Positions 7,746 through 16,091 of a stretch of DNA of 50,216 nt are shown here, one piece after another. The position numbers and the translations under genes were made by a program. Source of the DNA: Solobacterium sp. GTDB taxonomy: Bacteria; Bacillota_I; Bacilli_A; Erysipelotrichales; Erysipelotrichaceae. The stretch covers positions 1-50,216 of the forward strand of contig JAGAVW010000014.1 in the NCBI GenBank assembly GCA_017941735.1, written 5' to 3'. Position 1 is the first letter of the stretch. The number at the start of each line of letters is the position of its first letter. The notes beneath the pieces were generated by a model. It searched no databases. It saw only the letters and a list, made by a program, of their open reading frames with translations, and was not told the DNA's origin.

Positions 7746-8183
7746 CTAACCTTTTAATTTCATTTCTACTGGTTTTTGTGCTGCATGTGGATGTTCTGGT
7801 CCTTCATAAACGAAGAGATGTCCACGCATTACATCACCAAGTTTGTTGTGTGGAAGCATACCTTTAATGGCTTTTTCCACCCATTCAACCGTGTAGTTTT
7901 CACGCATGACTTTTGTGGAACGCTTACGAAGTCCTCCTGGATACATCGAGTGAGAGAAGTAATACTTCTTTTCATCTTGATCTCCACTGATCTTCACTTT
8001 GTCTGCATTTACCACAATGACATAATCACCGCAATCTACGTTTGGTGTATAAGTTGGTTTATGCTTTCCTTTTAATACGGTAGCAACTTCTGTCGCAAGC
8101 CGTCCAAGTGTACATCCTGCTGCATCAACGACATACCATTGACGAACAACTTCACTTGGTTTGAGCATCGTTGTTTGACGCAT
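7746..8183 (-). CDS. rplM: 50S ribosomal protein L13
   Basis: 145 aa with the L13 hallmarks WYVVDAAGCTLGRLATEVA, GKHKPTYTPNVDCGDYVIVVNA and YFSHSMYPGGLR. First gene of the L13-S9 operon. AGGAGG lies 10 nt before the ATG. A short leader with a stem-loop separates it from a strong promoter, consistent with autogenous control of the L13 leader type. Confidence 0.98.
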   Translation of the reverse strand: MRQTTMLKPSEVVRQWYVVDAAGCTLGRLATEVATVLKGKHKPTYTPNVDCGDYVIVVNADKVKISGDQDEKKYYFSHSMYPGGLRKRSTKVMRENYTVEWVEKAIKGMLPHNKLGDVMRGHLFVYEGPEHPHAAQKPVEMKLKG

Positions 8184-8193
8184 ATTGTTTCAT

Positions 8194-8235
8194 CCTCCTA
8201 ATGTAGTTTCCGGGGCTACATTTGCCTTGAGGGCG
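8194..8235 (-). promoter_or_regulatory. L13 leader stem-loop
   Basis: The minus strand has ATGTAG (8216-8221) pairing with CTACAT (8201-8206) around a CCCCGGAAA loop, followed directly by the AGGAGG ribosome site. Position and shape fit the Firmicute L13 leader, an autoregulatory mRNA element; the family match was not computed. Confidence 0.55.
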
Positions 8236-8241
8236 TTTATA

Positions 8242-8270
8242 ATCATATATTTCATTTTGCCATGCGTCAA
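8242..8270 (-). promoter_or_regulatory. rplM-rpsI promoter
   Basis: Minus-strand TTGACG (8265-8270), 17-nt spacer, TATGAT (8242-8247). Confidence 0.85.
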
Positions 8271-8307
8271 CCAAAAATCGATATTTCTTTTGTTTTTTTT
8301 ACAATAT

Positions 8308-8315
8308 GCTATACT
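8308..8315 (+). promoter_or_regulatory. -10 of the Mn2+ riboswitch transcript
   Basis: Extended -10 TGCTATACT, with the hexamer at 8310-8315. The expected start near 8322 is just before the aptamer. Confidence 0.65.
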
Positions 8316-8324
8316 ATAAGTGTA

Positions 8325-8407
8325 GCGAGGGAGTAACCTTACGAAACAATCGTAAGATAAGTCACCAACACGAAATATCTGGCTTATCTATAATTGGTAA
8401 GACTCGC
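8325..8407 (+). promoter_or_regulatory. yybP-ykoY manganese riboswitch aptamer
   Basis: Stem P1 pairs GCGAG (8325-8329) with CTCGC (8403-8407). Directly inside it are the two conserved loops of the family, GGAGTA on the 5' side and GGTAAGA on the 3' side, which form the Mn2+ site. Between them are a first hairpin CTTACG/CGTAAG and a second helix with the characteristic AAGTC...GGCTT. The order matches the known three-dimensional structure of this class. Confidence 0.88.
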
Positions 8408-8479
8408 ATACAGAAGTACTGTATGCAGAGTCGATCATATGTAAGACGGTGGATACAGTACAGAGGTATCCATTTTTTT
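8401..8479 (+). terminator. riboswitch expression platform: anti-P1 hairpin, antiterminator, terminator
   Basis: A terminator stem TGGATAC/GTATCCA (8450-8456 and 8466-8472) is followed by seven T (8473-8479). GTACTGTAT (8416-8424) is perfectly complementary to ATACAGTAC (8453-8461) and would break the terminator. A hairpin at 8401-8432 would sequester GTACTGTAT and competes with aptamer stem P1. Confidence 0.8.
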
Positions 8480-8498
8480 GGAAGGAAGGAGATAAATT

Positions 8499-9419
8499 AT
8501 GGGAACTCTAATTAGAACAATCGTCATTCTACTCGTTGTTGTATTACTCGTTTATTCTTGCGCACGCATCGTGCCACAGGAAAACGAATATGTCATTGAA
8601 CGTTTAGGACGCTATCAAAAATCATGGAAGGCAGGTCTTCACTTTAAAGTACCTCTCATTGACCATATCGTACGTAAGGTCTTAATGAAGGAACAAGTCG
8701 CAGACTTCGCACCCCAACCAGTTATCACAAAGGACAATGTCACGATGATGATCGACTCGGTCGTATATTTTAGAATCGTTGACTCCAAACTCTATGCGTA
8801 TGGTGTAGAAAATCCAATCATGGCGATGGAAAACCTCACCGCAACTACCTTACGTAATATCATTGGTGATATGACGTTAGATACCACACTTACTTCAAGA
8901 GAACAAATCAACTCGCAAATGTTGGCTGTTATTGATACCGCAACGGATCCTTGGGGCATCAAAGTAACACGTGTAGAACTCAAAAACATTCAACCACCTA
9001 CCAGCATTCGCGAAGCGATGGAAAAACAAATGAAGGCAGAACGTGAAAAAAGAGCTGCAATCTTAACTGCAGAAGGTGAAAAGCAATCCATGATTCTACA
9101 AGCGGAAGGTAAAAAAGAATCTGCAATTCTTGATGCGGAAGCAGAAAAACAAGCAACCATTCTTGCGGCTGAAGCACAAAAAGAAAAAGAAATCCGTGAA
9201 GCAGAAGGTCGTGCGGAAGCAATTCGCCAAGTCCAACAAGCAAATGCAGATGGAATTCGCGCTGTCAAAGAAGCAGGTGCAGATGAAGCGGTTCTTAAGA
9301 TGAAGAGTCTAGAGGCATTCACCCAAGCCGCAAATGGACAAGCGACAAAAATCATTGTGCCTAGTGATATCGCAAGTATTGCGGGCCTAGTTCAATCGGT
9401 CAAAGAAAGTAGTGAATAA
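8499..9419 (+). CDS. SPFH/band-7 (stomatin-like) membrane protein
   Basis: 306 aa. An N-terminal membrane helix (residues 5-22) is followed by the SPFH core (VPQENEYVIERLGRYQKSWKAGLHFKVPLID) to about residue 175. A long alanine/glutamate-rich coiled coil of AEGEKQ/AEAEKQ repeats runs from about 180 to 260, then a short hydrophobic C-terminus. Such proteins form membrane rings that organise microdomains and control proteases. AAGGAG lies 8 nt before the ATG. Expression is controlled by the Mn2+ riboswitch upstream, an unusual target. It overlaps the next small gene. Confidence 0.93.
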   Translation: MGTLIRTIVILLVVVLLVYSCARIVPQENEYVIERLGRYQKSWKAGLHFKVPLIDHIVRKVLMKEQVADFAPQPVITKDNVTMMIDSVVYFRIVDSKLYAYGVENPIMAMENLTATTLRNIIGDMTLDTTLTSREQINSQMLAVIDTATDPWGIKVTRVELKNIQPPTSIREAMEKQMKAEREKRAAILTAEGEKQSMILQAEGKKESAILDAEAEKQATILAAEAQKEKEIREAEGRAEAIRQVQQANADGIRAVKEAGADEAVLKMKSLEAFTQAANGQATKIIVPSDIASIAGLVQSVKESSE

Positions 9420-9708
9420 TATGGTTGTATTGGAAAATTTAATTCCGGTACTGGTTGTGCTATTTATGATTATCATGACAATCGCTGGTACATCCAAAAA
9501 GAAACCACAGAAAAAAGTCAACATTTCAAGTGATGGCCATGTGGTAAAACCAAGTGAAGATTTAACATGTGAAACCCAATATGGTCATGAACACGAAACC
9601 AATGTCAATGACTATGGACGACGCTACATTGTGCACGAAGAACCGGAAGAAGGTTATGTCGTACTCAATGGCATCAAACGGAAATTAGAAGATTGTGCCA
9701 AACTATAA
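9412..9708 (+). CDS. small membrane protein with Cys/His-rich tail, SPFH partner
   Basis: 98 aa from a GTG at 9412; an ATG at 9421 is the alternative start. One membrane helix (about 8-25), a basic stop-transfer KKKPQKK, then a soluble tail with CETQYGHEHE and further His and Cys (C53, H59, H61, H75, C95). It overlaps the SPFH stop codon, so it is translationally coupled. It holds the place of NfeD-type partners of SPFH proteins but I see no NfeD fold in it. Metal binding by the C/H cluster is an inference that would fit the Mn2+ riboswitch. Confidence 0.7.
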   Translation: MNNMVVLENLIPVLVVLFMIIMTIAGTSKKKPQKKVNISSDGHVVKPSEDLTCETQYGHEHETNVNDYGRRYIVHEEPEEGYVVLNGIKRKLEDCAKL

Positions 9709-9735
9709 GGAGCGTTATAAACGTTCCTTTATTTG
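9707..9735 (+). terminator. terminator of the SPFH operon
   Basis: AAGGAGCGTT (9707-9716) pairs with AACGTTCCTT (9720-9729) around ATA, followed by a T-rich tail. It overlaps the truA stop region on the other strand. Confidence 0.7.
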
Positions 9736-10737
9736 TTTTATGGTATAAGTGATTTCGCATTGCGCTTGTATTGCTTTCGCAATTTTTTCTGCCTTTGCAT
9801 TAAGGACTTCTAAGATAGCTCCTTTTTTTGTGATGCGTAAGCTTCCTAATGGCGTTTGTGTTTTACGCGTCACAAAGTTGTAGATGCGCGGAAGGCGATT
9901 TTCTTTGACTGCTTCTTCTAAGCGCTTCAAAGACCATCCCTTTGGTAAGGTATCCCCTTCTAAGTATTCCCGCAACATTCCTTCTTCATTGAGCGCAAGA
10001 ATCTTGAAATAATCGACCTCCATCAAGGTCAAACCTTCTGGATGCGCGTTTTTTCGATTACGTGTTTTGGATTTTGCCTCTAGTATCGCTTTTACTTGAA
10101 TTGGTTCAATCTTTCCTCTTCCTACTTCTAAGAGTTGCGCACTCATCATGCGTACCATATAACGTAAGAAACCTTTCCCATAAAAAGAAATGGTTAAGAT
10201 ATCCCCTTCTTTTTGAAATTGAATCTTTGAAACGGTACGCACTTGATTGGGTATTTCTTTATAGGAATTTGAACAAAAGGCAGAAAAATCATGTGTGCCA
10301 ACAAGATACTTTGCGGCCTGTTTCATTTTTTGAATATTGACATGATACGGGCATTGATAGGTATTGTCTTTATTGAAGACACTTTTTTCACCTAAATTAA
10401 TACGATAATCATATCGTTTTTGTCGTACACAAAAGCGCGCATGGAAACGCGAATCTACTTTTTCTACTTTTCGAATATAAATATTGTCACTCAAATAGGT
10501 ATTGATGCCACCTTGCCATTTGCGCTCTGGCATATCCATGTCACTATCAAAGTGAAAGACCTGCCCATAGGCATTCACTTTGGTATCGGTTCTACCTGAG
10601 GCAACAATATGAATTTCTTCATGCGTTAAAGAAAAAAGGGCGTTCTCAATTTCCTCTTGAACGCTATTCCCCTTCTTTTGGGTTTGCCACCCTTCATAGG
10701 GTGCACCATTATACGCAACTGTACATTTATATCTCAT
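9715..10737 (-). CDS. truA: tRNA pseudouridine synthase A, with C-terminal extension
   Basis: 340 aa; TruA is usually 245-270 aa. The catalytic Asp is in ASGRTDTKVNAYGQVFHFD (about 50). This varies from the usual GRTDxGVHAxGQ: Gly and His are replaced by Lys and Asn. TruA makes pseudouridine at positions 38-40 of tRNA. Residues about 255-340 form an additional basic, lysine-rich domain not found in typical TruA. The gene is fourth in the ecfA1-ecfA2-ecfT-truA operon, a common Firmicute order, and overlaps ecfT by 4 nt. A diverged TruA paralogue is possible. Confidence 0.85.
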   Translation of the reverse strand: MRYKCTVAYNGAPYEGWQTQKKGNSVQEEIENALFSLTHEEIHIVASGRTDTKVNAYGQVFHFDSDMDMPERKWQGGINTYLSDNIYIRKVEKVDSRFHARFCVRQKRYDYRINLGEKSVFNKDNTYQCPYHVNIQKMKQAAKYLVGTHDFSAFCSNSYKEIPNQVRTVSKIQFQKEGDILTISFYGKGFLRYMVRMMSAQLLEVGRGKIEPIQVKAILEAKSKTRNRKNAHPEGLTLMEVDYFKILALNEEGMLREYLEGDTLPKGWSLKRLEEAVKENRLPRIYNFVTRKTQTPLGSLRITKKGAILEVLNAKAEKIAKAIQAQCEITYTIKQIKERL

Positions 10738-11537
10738 ACTTTAAAACGCATTAATACAATCATGCCTATAAGTAATAAAATCGAACAACCCACAAAGAAC
10801 CAATCCTTGCCCGTCATCTTTAATACTTTATAACGTGTTCTAGGCTCGCCTGGAGCATAGCCACGTGCTTCCATCGCATTGGCTAAGTCTTCTGCACGCT
10901 GGAAAGCCGATACAAATAAAGGAACGATTAAGGATAGAATTGCCATAATCCGTTCTTTGATTTTTCCTTCTTTTAAATCCACCCCACGACTTTCTTGCGC
11001 TTTCATGATTCGTGTTGTTTCATCAATTAAATCTGGAATAAAACGAAGCGCAATACTGATTAACATCGCAATCTCATGCGCTGGCACATGAATCTTCTCA
11101 AATGGTTTTAATAAATCTTCAATACCTAACGTCATATCTAATGGTTTTGTGGTTGCGGTTAAACAAGTTGTGATCATAACCATCAACAATAAACGTACGA
11201 CAATATATAGCGTCTGTAAGATAGCTTGGGTATAAATGTCAAACCCAAAGATACTTACAAGTACATCTCCACTTCGTAACACCAAAATATTCATGATGAG
11301 TAAGAAAATCATCATGATTAACATTGGCTTCATGGATTTCCAAATAAAGCGGAATGATAATTTCGCACGAATAATGACAATCGAAACCACCACAAAAATA
11401 ATTCCATAGCCAATCCAACCAGCTGGAATAAAGATGGCAACGAGTGTAAACAACATCGCCATGATTTTCGCACGAGGGTCCAATTTATGAATTGGGGAGT
11501 CCAGTGGTAAGTAACGTCCTAATGTAAAATTACCCAT
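10734..11537 (-). CDS. ecfT: EcfT, transmembrane component of ECF transporter
   Basis: 267 aa with several membrane helices and the two EcfT coupling motifs: ESRGVD (about 182, A-R-G type) and MEARGYAPGEPRTRY (about 221), whose Ala-Arg-Gly sits in the groove of the ATPases. EcfT links the two ATPases to interchangeable S-components such as ThiT. It overlaps ecfA2 by 8 nt and truA by 4 nt. Confidence 0.95.
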   Translation of the reverse strand: MGNFTLGRYLPLDSPIHKLDPRAKIMAMLFTLVAIFIPAGWIGYGIIFVVVSIVIIRAKLSFRFIWKSMKPMLIMMIFLLIMNILVLRSGDVLVSIFGFDIYTQAILQTLYIVVRLLLMVMITTCLTATTKPLDMTLGIEDLLKPFEKIHVPAHEIAMLISIALRFIPDLIDETTRIMKAQESRGVDLKEGKIKERIMAILSLIVPLFVSAFQRAEDLANAMEARGYAPGEPRTRYKVLKMTGKDWFFVGCSILLLIGMIVLMRFKV

Positions 11538-12390
11538 GCTTCACCACCTGACTTGCGATAACTTCTGCTAGTTCACTTGTATGATGAATTCCTTCTGGAA
11601 TCGCAAACCCATTTTCACGTAATAAATCACACATTTGAATCATACTTGGTGGTAAGATCTTCATCTCTTTACAAGCTTTTGAATCATGGAAGAAATCTTC
11701 TACCGTCGTATGAATATGGACCTTCCCCTCTTTCATCACAATGACCCGGTCACAATAACGATAAACTTGTTCCATGTCATGGGTGACGATTAAAACGGTC
11801 TTTCCATATTTCGTATTCAATTCTTTAAATAATTCCATCATTTGGATGGTGCCAAGTGGATCTAAGCCTGCGGTTGGTTCATCTAAGACAAGCACTTTTG
11901 GATCCATCGCTAAAATACCCGCAATTGCGACTCTTCTTTTTTGACCACCCGATAATTCCAAAGGACTCTTTTCTTCAAAGCTAGAATCTAAGCCAACCAT
12001 ATGAATGGCTTTCCGTGCTTTTTCAATCGCATCTTGTTCACTGACTCCAAAGTTCTTTGGACCAAAGGCAACATCTTTTAAAACCGTTTCTTCAAAGAGT
12101 TGGTATTCAGGAAATTGGAATACCAAACCCACATCCCCACGTAAACTCTTTAAGCCTTTTGGTTGGGTACCTGCTTCAATGGTGCGCTCTAAAATATGAA
12201 GTTTTCCTTTACTTGGCAAAAGTAAAGCGTTCAGATGTTGTACTAATGTACTTTTCCCTGAACCAGTTTCTCCAATAATGGCACTCATTTTCCCTTCTTG
12301 AATCTCTAAATCCACTTCATTCAACGCAAGGTGTTCATAAGGTGTGCCTTCACTATAAATATGACTTACTTTTTCAAACGTAATTGACAC
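11530..12390 (-). CDS. ecfA2: EcfA2, ECF transporter ATPase
   Basis: 286 aa ABC ATPase: Walker A GETGSGKST, Q-loop VFQFPEYQLFEETV, signature LSGGQKRRVAIAG, Walker B VLVLDEP, and a His switch THDM. The opening VSHIYSEGTPYEHLALNEVDL is typical of EcfA2, the copy paired with EcfA1. Its start lies within the end of ecfA1 (25-nt overlap), so translation is coupled. Confidence 0.95.
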   Translation of the reverse strand: MSITFEKVSHIYSEGTPYEHLALNEVDLEIQEGKMSAIIGETGSGKSTLVQHLNALLLPSKGKLHILERTIEAGTQPKGLKSLRGDVGLVFQFPEYQLFEETVLKDVAFGPKNFGVSEQDAIEKARKAIHMVGLDSSFEEKSPLELSGGQKRRVAIAGILAMDPKVLVLDEPTAGLDPLGTIQMMELFKELNTKYGKTVLIVTHDMEQVYRYCDRVIVMKEGKVHIHTTVEDFFHDSKACKEMKILPPSMIQMCDLLRENGFAIPEGIHHTSELAEVIASQVVKHG

Positions 12391-13193
12391 AGCTCTTTTA
12401 CCAATCCTTCCATTGTGATATGTGGATTTACCAACACGCCTTTTTCTTCTAATGCCTTCTTTAATTTCATCGCATAAGGAATATCGAGGTTGGTATCCGT
12501 AAGTTTTTGTTCGTTTTTAAAGATAGATGCCGGAGTTCCTTCCATGATGAGTTTTCCTTCATCTAACACCAAAACATAGTCACTCTTGGCGACTTCTTCA
12601 ATGTCATGGGTAATGGAAAGAATCGTCAAATCTTTTTCTTTATGTAAATCACGAATCACGCGCTTAATTTCATCTTTTCCTTGCGGGTCTAACATCGAGG
12701 TTGCTTCATCAAAGATAAGAATCTCTGGATGCATCGCAAGCACCCCCGCAATCGCAACCCGCTGTTTTTGACCACCCGATAGCTTTAATGGCTCCGCATC
12801 TAAGAACTTAGTCATATTCACTCTTGCGGCAAAGGTCTCAATAAGCTCATCCATATCCTCTTGTTTGACACAATGATTCTCTAATCCAAAGGCAATGTCA
12901 TCGCGTACGGTTGAACCAATAAATTGGTTGTCTGGATTTTGGAAGACAATCCCAATCTTATTGCGAATGACTTTGAGATTTTCTTCATTGAGTTCATACC
13001 CGTCAATTAAAATGGAACCACTCTTTTTTTCAAGTAGTCCAGCTAAGAGTTTTGCGACGGTCGATTTCCCACTTCCGTTATGACCAACAATGGTACAGTA
13101 AAGCCCTTTTTCGATTGAAAAAGTGACATCTTTGACGGCATGGGTATTCTCGTCATATGAAAAATTTAAATCTTTAACTTCTATCAACGCCAT
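12366..13193 (-). CDS. ecfA1: EcfA1, ECF transporter ATPase
   Basis: 275 aa ABC ATPase: Walker A GHNGSGKST, Q-loop VFQNPDNQFIGSTV (EcfA1-type), signature LSGGQKQRVAIAG, Walker B ILIFDEATSMLDP, His switch THDI. First gene of the ecf-truA operon. The promoter -10 is only 14 nt upstream of the ATG, giving a very short leader. Confidence 0.95.
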   Translation of the reverse strand: MALIEVKDLNFSYDENTHAVKDVTFSIEKGLYCTIVGHNGSGKSTVAKLLAGLLEKKSGSILIDGYELNEENLKVIRNKIGIVFQNPDNQFIGSTVRDDIAFGLENHCVKQEDMDELIETFAARVNMTKFLDAEPLKLSGGQKQRVAIAGVLAMHPEILIFDEATSMLDPQGKDEIKRVIRDLHKEKDLTILSITHDIEEVAKSDYVLVLDEGKLIMEGTPASIFKNEQKLTDTNLDIPYAMKLKKALEEKGVLVNPHITMEGLVKELCQLRLKK

Positions 13194-13207
13194 AATAAAG
13201 CCTTACC

Positions 13208-13238
13208 ATTATAGCAAACTTCCTCTTAAAAGATACAA
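13208..13238 (-). promoter_or_regulatory. ecf operon promoter
   Basis: Minus-strand extended -10 TGCTATAAT (hexamer 13208-13213) with a possible TTGTAT at 13233-13238 (19-nt spacer). The leader before the ATG at 13193 would be about 7 nt. Confidence 0.6.
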
Positions 13239-13474
13239 GGATTTCCTTTTTCCCATTCAACCACAAACGAATAAGAAAAACCCTCCATTCGGTTGTCCTA
13301 ATTTTGGGGTTTGATCTGTAGGAATGATTGTTTATCAACTTTGCAAAGTAAATAGGGCCAATCTTCAAAAGCTGTACGAGGATTCCCTTACTACAAATTA
13401 TGCATACCTATTTGCTCGTTTCCGTTCTCTTTCTTGTTTGATTGGATGCTTTCTATCACAATCTTATACTTTGT
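13239..13474. other. intergenic region with possible terminator or IS-end remnant
   Basis: No gene is seen. On the minus strand 13268-13306 reads AACCCC, a roughly 22-nt loop, then GGGTTTTTC, which could terminate the kdpDE transcript. The same stretch (GTCCTAATTTTGGGGTTTG on the plus strand, 13293-13311) resembles IS3-family ends. The rest, 13320-13474, is AT-rich without recognisable structure. Confidence 0.35.
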
Positions 13475-14170
13475 TTATCGTTTTATCATTTGATACCCAA
13501 TCCCAATATGTGTTTGAATCAAAGAATCTTCATAGTTTGCACTTTTTAATTTCTTCCGCAATGAATTAATATACACACGTAACGAAAGAATATCTGATTC
13601 CATCGTACTACCCCAAATCTTTGAAACAATATACGAATGGGTTAATACTTTACCAACATTTTGTGCGAGTAATACTAATAATGCGTATTCTTGTTGGGTT
13701 AAGTGTAATTCTTTGTCATCTAAATACGCGACATTTGAGGCAAAATCAATCGTTAATGGTCCATTTTCAAAGATGGAAGATTCTTCTTTTTGATTCACAT
13801 ATTGAAGACGTCTTTGCATCGCATGAATACGTGCAATCATTTCATTAACAGAAAAAGGTTTTGTTAAATAATCATCCGCACCCATATTTAATGCATCAAT
13901 CTTATCTTTTTCTTCTTCTCTTGCACTAATTACAATTATTGGCATACTGGACCAAGAACGAATGCTTTCAATAACTTCTAAGCCATCCATATCTGGCAAG
14001 CCTAAATCCAAAAGCATCATATCAACCTTTTGACTTGTCGCAAGTGCTAATGCATCTTTACCTGTATTGGCTTCATAGAAATCATAACCCTGCAGTTTTA
14101 AGGTTGTTCGAATTAAGTTACGCACATGGCTATCATCTTCTACAACTAGAATTACAAAATCATTTTTCAT
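13475..14170 (-). CDS. kdpE: KdpE-like response regulator (OmpR family)
   Basis: 231 aa. Receiver domain with Asp pair near 10-11 (VVEDD), phospho-acceptor Asp in MMLLDLGLPDMDG (about 54) and the conserved Lys in YLTKPFSVNEM (about 103). The C-terminal winged helix (about 135-228) has LTQQEYALLVLLAQNVGKVLTH. This fits KdpE, the DNA-binding partner of KdpD. It overlaps the kinase by 11 nt. The genes it is linked to are Ktr-type K+ uptake, not kdpFABC. Confidence 0.88.
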   Translation of the reverse strand: MKNDFVILVVEDDSHVRNLIRTTLKLQGYDFYEANTGKDALALATSQKVDMMLLDLGLPDMDGLEVIESIRSWSSMPIIVISAREEEKDKIDALNMGADDYLTKPFSVNEMIARIHAMQRRLQYVNQKEESSIFENGPLTIDFASNVAYLDDKELHLTQQEYALLVLLAQNVGKVLTHSYIVSKIWGSTMESDILSLRVYINSLRKKLKSANYEDSLIQTHIGIGYQMIKR

Positions 14171-16091
14171 TTAACTTCTCCTTCTCAAGTGAAAACCGAA
14201 AGATTGTTCCGTGTGGAATATTATCTAAAACTTCTATTTTTTGTTCATGTGCTTTCATCGTTAAATAACAATAGTTTAATCCAATTCCCATCGAACGATA
14301 ACTATCCGCAATCCTCTTTTCGCCTGTATAGAATAATTCAAAGATATGTTCTTTATCTTCATCGGAAATACCCTTGCCATTATCTTTAACCACTATCCAA
14401 ACTAGATCTGTTTCTTCTTCAACTTGAATAGTGATGGTACTTCCCTTAGGGGTATACTTAAATGCATTATTTAACAGATTCACTAAAACTAAAACAATCA
14501 GTTTCATATCCGCTTTAATAAATAAATTCTCTGGTATTGGTTCAACAGACAAATGATAGGCATCATTTTTTTCGCAATGCTTTAAGGCTTCCGCAATCAA
14601 ATCCTCTACACTTTCAATGGTTAAATTTAGATATTCATTATTCTCTACTTTTGTCATCGCTAAGATGTTTTCCATCTCTTGTTTTAACCACATCGCATCT
14701 TCTTGAATATCATGATAGATTTTTGTTTTTTCAAAGTCTTGTAGTTGATCACCATTCATCAATAATGTTTCTGCATTACCCGAAATGCTCGTTAATGGTG
14801 TACGTAAATCATGTGAGATAGAACGTAATAAAGTGGAACGGAAGATTGCTTTTTCGCTTTGTATTAAAGCTGCTTGTTTTTCTAAAGCCATGGTTTCATT
14901 TTCTAATGCCAAAGTAAATTCATTGAGGATGGATAAAAGAATCGTATTTTCAAATTCATTGAACCGCTTCCCTTTCATATCAATTCCAATCACACCATAA
15001 AAGTTATGATTATTATGAATACTATAATAACGTTTGGGACATTCTTGATACTTATTGGTAAAGGCACCCGAATGATGTCGATTGTGAGCGGTATAAAGTA
15101 TGACTTCTTTGTCTAATTGCGAATCTTCTAATATGGGTCGTTGTTCGCCATCACATGCATAGGTATTTTTAACTGTATCGTCCACATTAAAATAATACGT
15201 TGGTCGATCTAATAAACGTGACAGTTGGGTACACGCAATCTGTATTAACTCTTCTCGACCAGTTGCTTTTTCAAGTTGATTTGAAGTATCTAAAAGCACT
15301 TTGGCGCGATATGCATTTTCTGCCGAACTTGTAGCGACCGTTTTTAATTTACTTGCTAAAGAACCGGTGATAAAAGCGGCAACAAAAGAGACAAAATAAG
15401 TCATCAAATATTCTGAATCATAAACAAATAAAGTAAAGCGCGGTTCAATAAATAAGAAATTAAATAAAAGAATGTATAAACCTGCCGCAAGAATTCCATA
15501 GATTTGATGTCCTGTAGAAATCGAAGCAAGTAAGACTGCCAAAATATAAATGGTGATGATATTTCCATTTGAAAAGCGTGAGCGATCAAACCATACCGAT
15601 AGTAATGTCGCAATGGCCATAATACCTAAAACAATTAAGATATCTCTCCAATTCAAAATAAATCTTGCTTGTTTTTTAATGCGTCCTGGATAATCAGAAG
15701 CAATCGCACTTGGAATAATATAGATCGACACATTAGTTAAATAGGTAGCAAGTTGTTCTCCAATTGGTCGCGAAGCAAATAAGGAATGACTTGGCGCACT
15801 AGAGCCAATATATAAATCGGTAACCCCCATACGCTTTGCAAATTCCACAATTGATAAAACAATTTCATTGGACTCTAAGACATGGATTTCACCACCATAT
15901 GATTTCACTAAATCAACATTGCTTTGTAGAGAATTATCTGTATTTAATTTTTCTTTTAAACCCACATAAAGTGCAAGAAAACGATCTTCTTGTTTTTTTG
16001 CTTTATTTGCTGCTTTGATAATACTTTGGCAACTAGGCGAAGAAGATAAACACACTAAGATGGTTCGTTTTTCTAGCGTTTTTTCATTCAT
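14160..16091 (-). CDS. KdpD-like sensor histidine kinase lacking the N-terminal KdpD domain
   Basis: 643 aa against about 890 for classical KdpD. It starts directly with the universal-stress-protein domain (about 10-135, ILVCLSSSPSCQSIIKAA), followed by the DUF4118 four-helix membrane unit (about 150-250), a GAF-like region (about 265-400), HisKA with the phospho-His in SISHDLRTPLTSI (about 428), and an HATPase with NNAFKYTPKG and DNGKGIS. The roughly 200-residue Walker-containing KdpD sensor module is absent. It sits at the end of a K+ transporter operon, and its ATG overlaps a small membrane protein gene by 4 nt. Confidence 0.9.
   Translation of the reverse strand: MNEKTLEKRTILVCLSSSPSCQSIIKAANKAKKQEDRFLALYVGLKEKLNTDNSLQSNVDLVKSYGGEIHVLESNEIVLSIVEFAKRMGVTDLYIGSSAPSHSLFASRPIGEQLATYLTNVSIYIIPSAIASDYPGRIKKQARFILNWRDILIVLGIMAIATLLSVWFDRSRFSNGNIITIYILAVLLASISTGHQIYGILAAGLYILLFNFLFIEPRFTLFVYDSEYLMTYFVSFVAAFITGSLASKLKTVATSSAENAYRAKVLLDTSNQLEKATGREELIQIACTQLSRLLDRPTYYFNVDDTVKNTYACDGEQRPILEDSQLDKEVILYTAHNRHHSGAFTNKYQECPKRYYSIHNNHNFYGVIGIDMKGKRFNEFENTILLSILNEFTLALENETMALEKQAALIQSEKAIFRSTLLRSISHDLRTPLTSISGNAETLLMNGDQLQDFEKTKIYHDIQEDAMWLKQEMENILAMTKVENNEYLNLTIESVEDLIAEALKHCEKNDAYHLSVEPIPENLFIKADMKLIVLVLVNLLNNAFKYTPKGSTITIQVEEETDLVWIVVKDNGKGISDEDKEHIFELFYTGEKRIADSYRSMGIGLNYCYLTMKAHEQKIEVLDNIPHGTIFRFSLEKEKLNEK

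Noticed and set aside
7321..8183. Possible integration of an element at the 3' end of rpsI
   Set aside because: rpsI is a known target for some elements, but here its end is intact and is followed by its own terminator with no integrase nearby.
8306..8515. A 69-codon open frame upstream of the SPFH gene
   Set aside because: It lies across the Mn2+ riboswitch and its terminator; the sequence is explained by RNA structure and has no protein-like composition.
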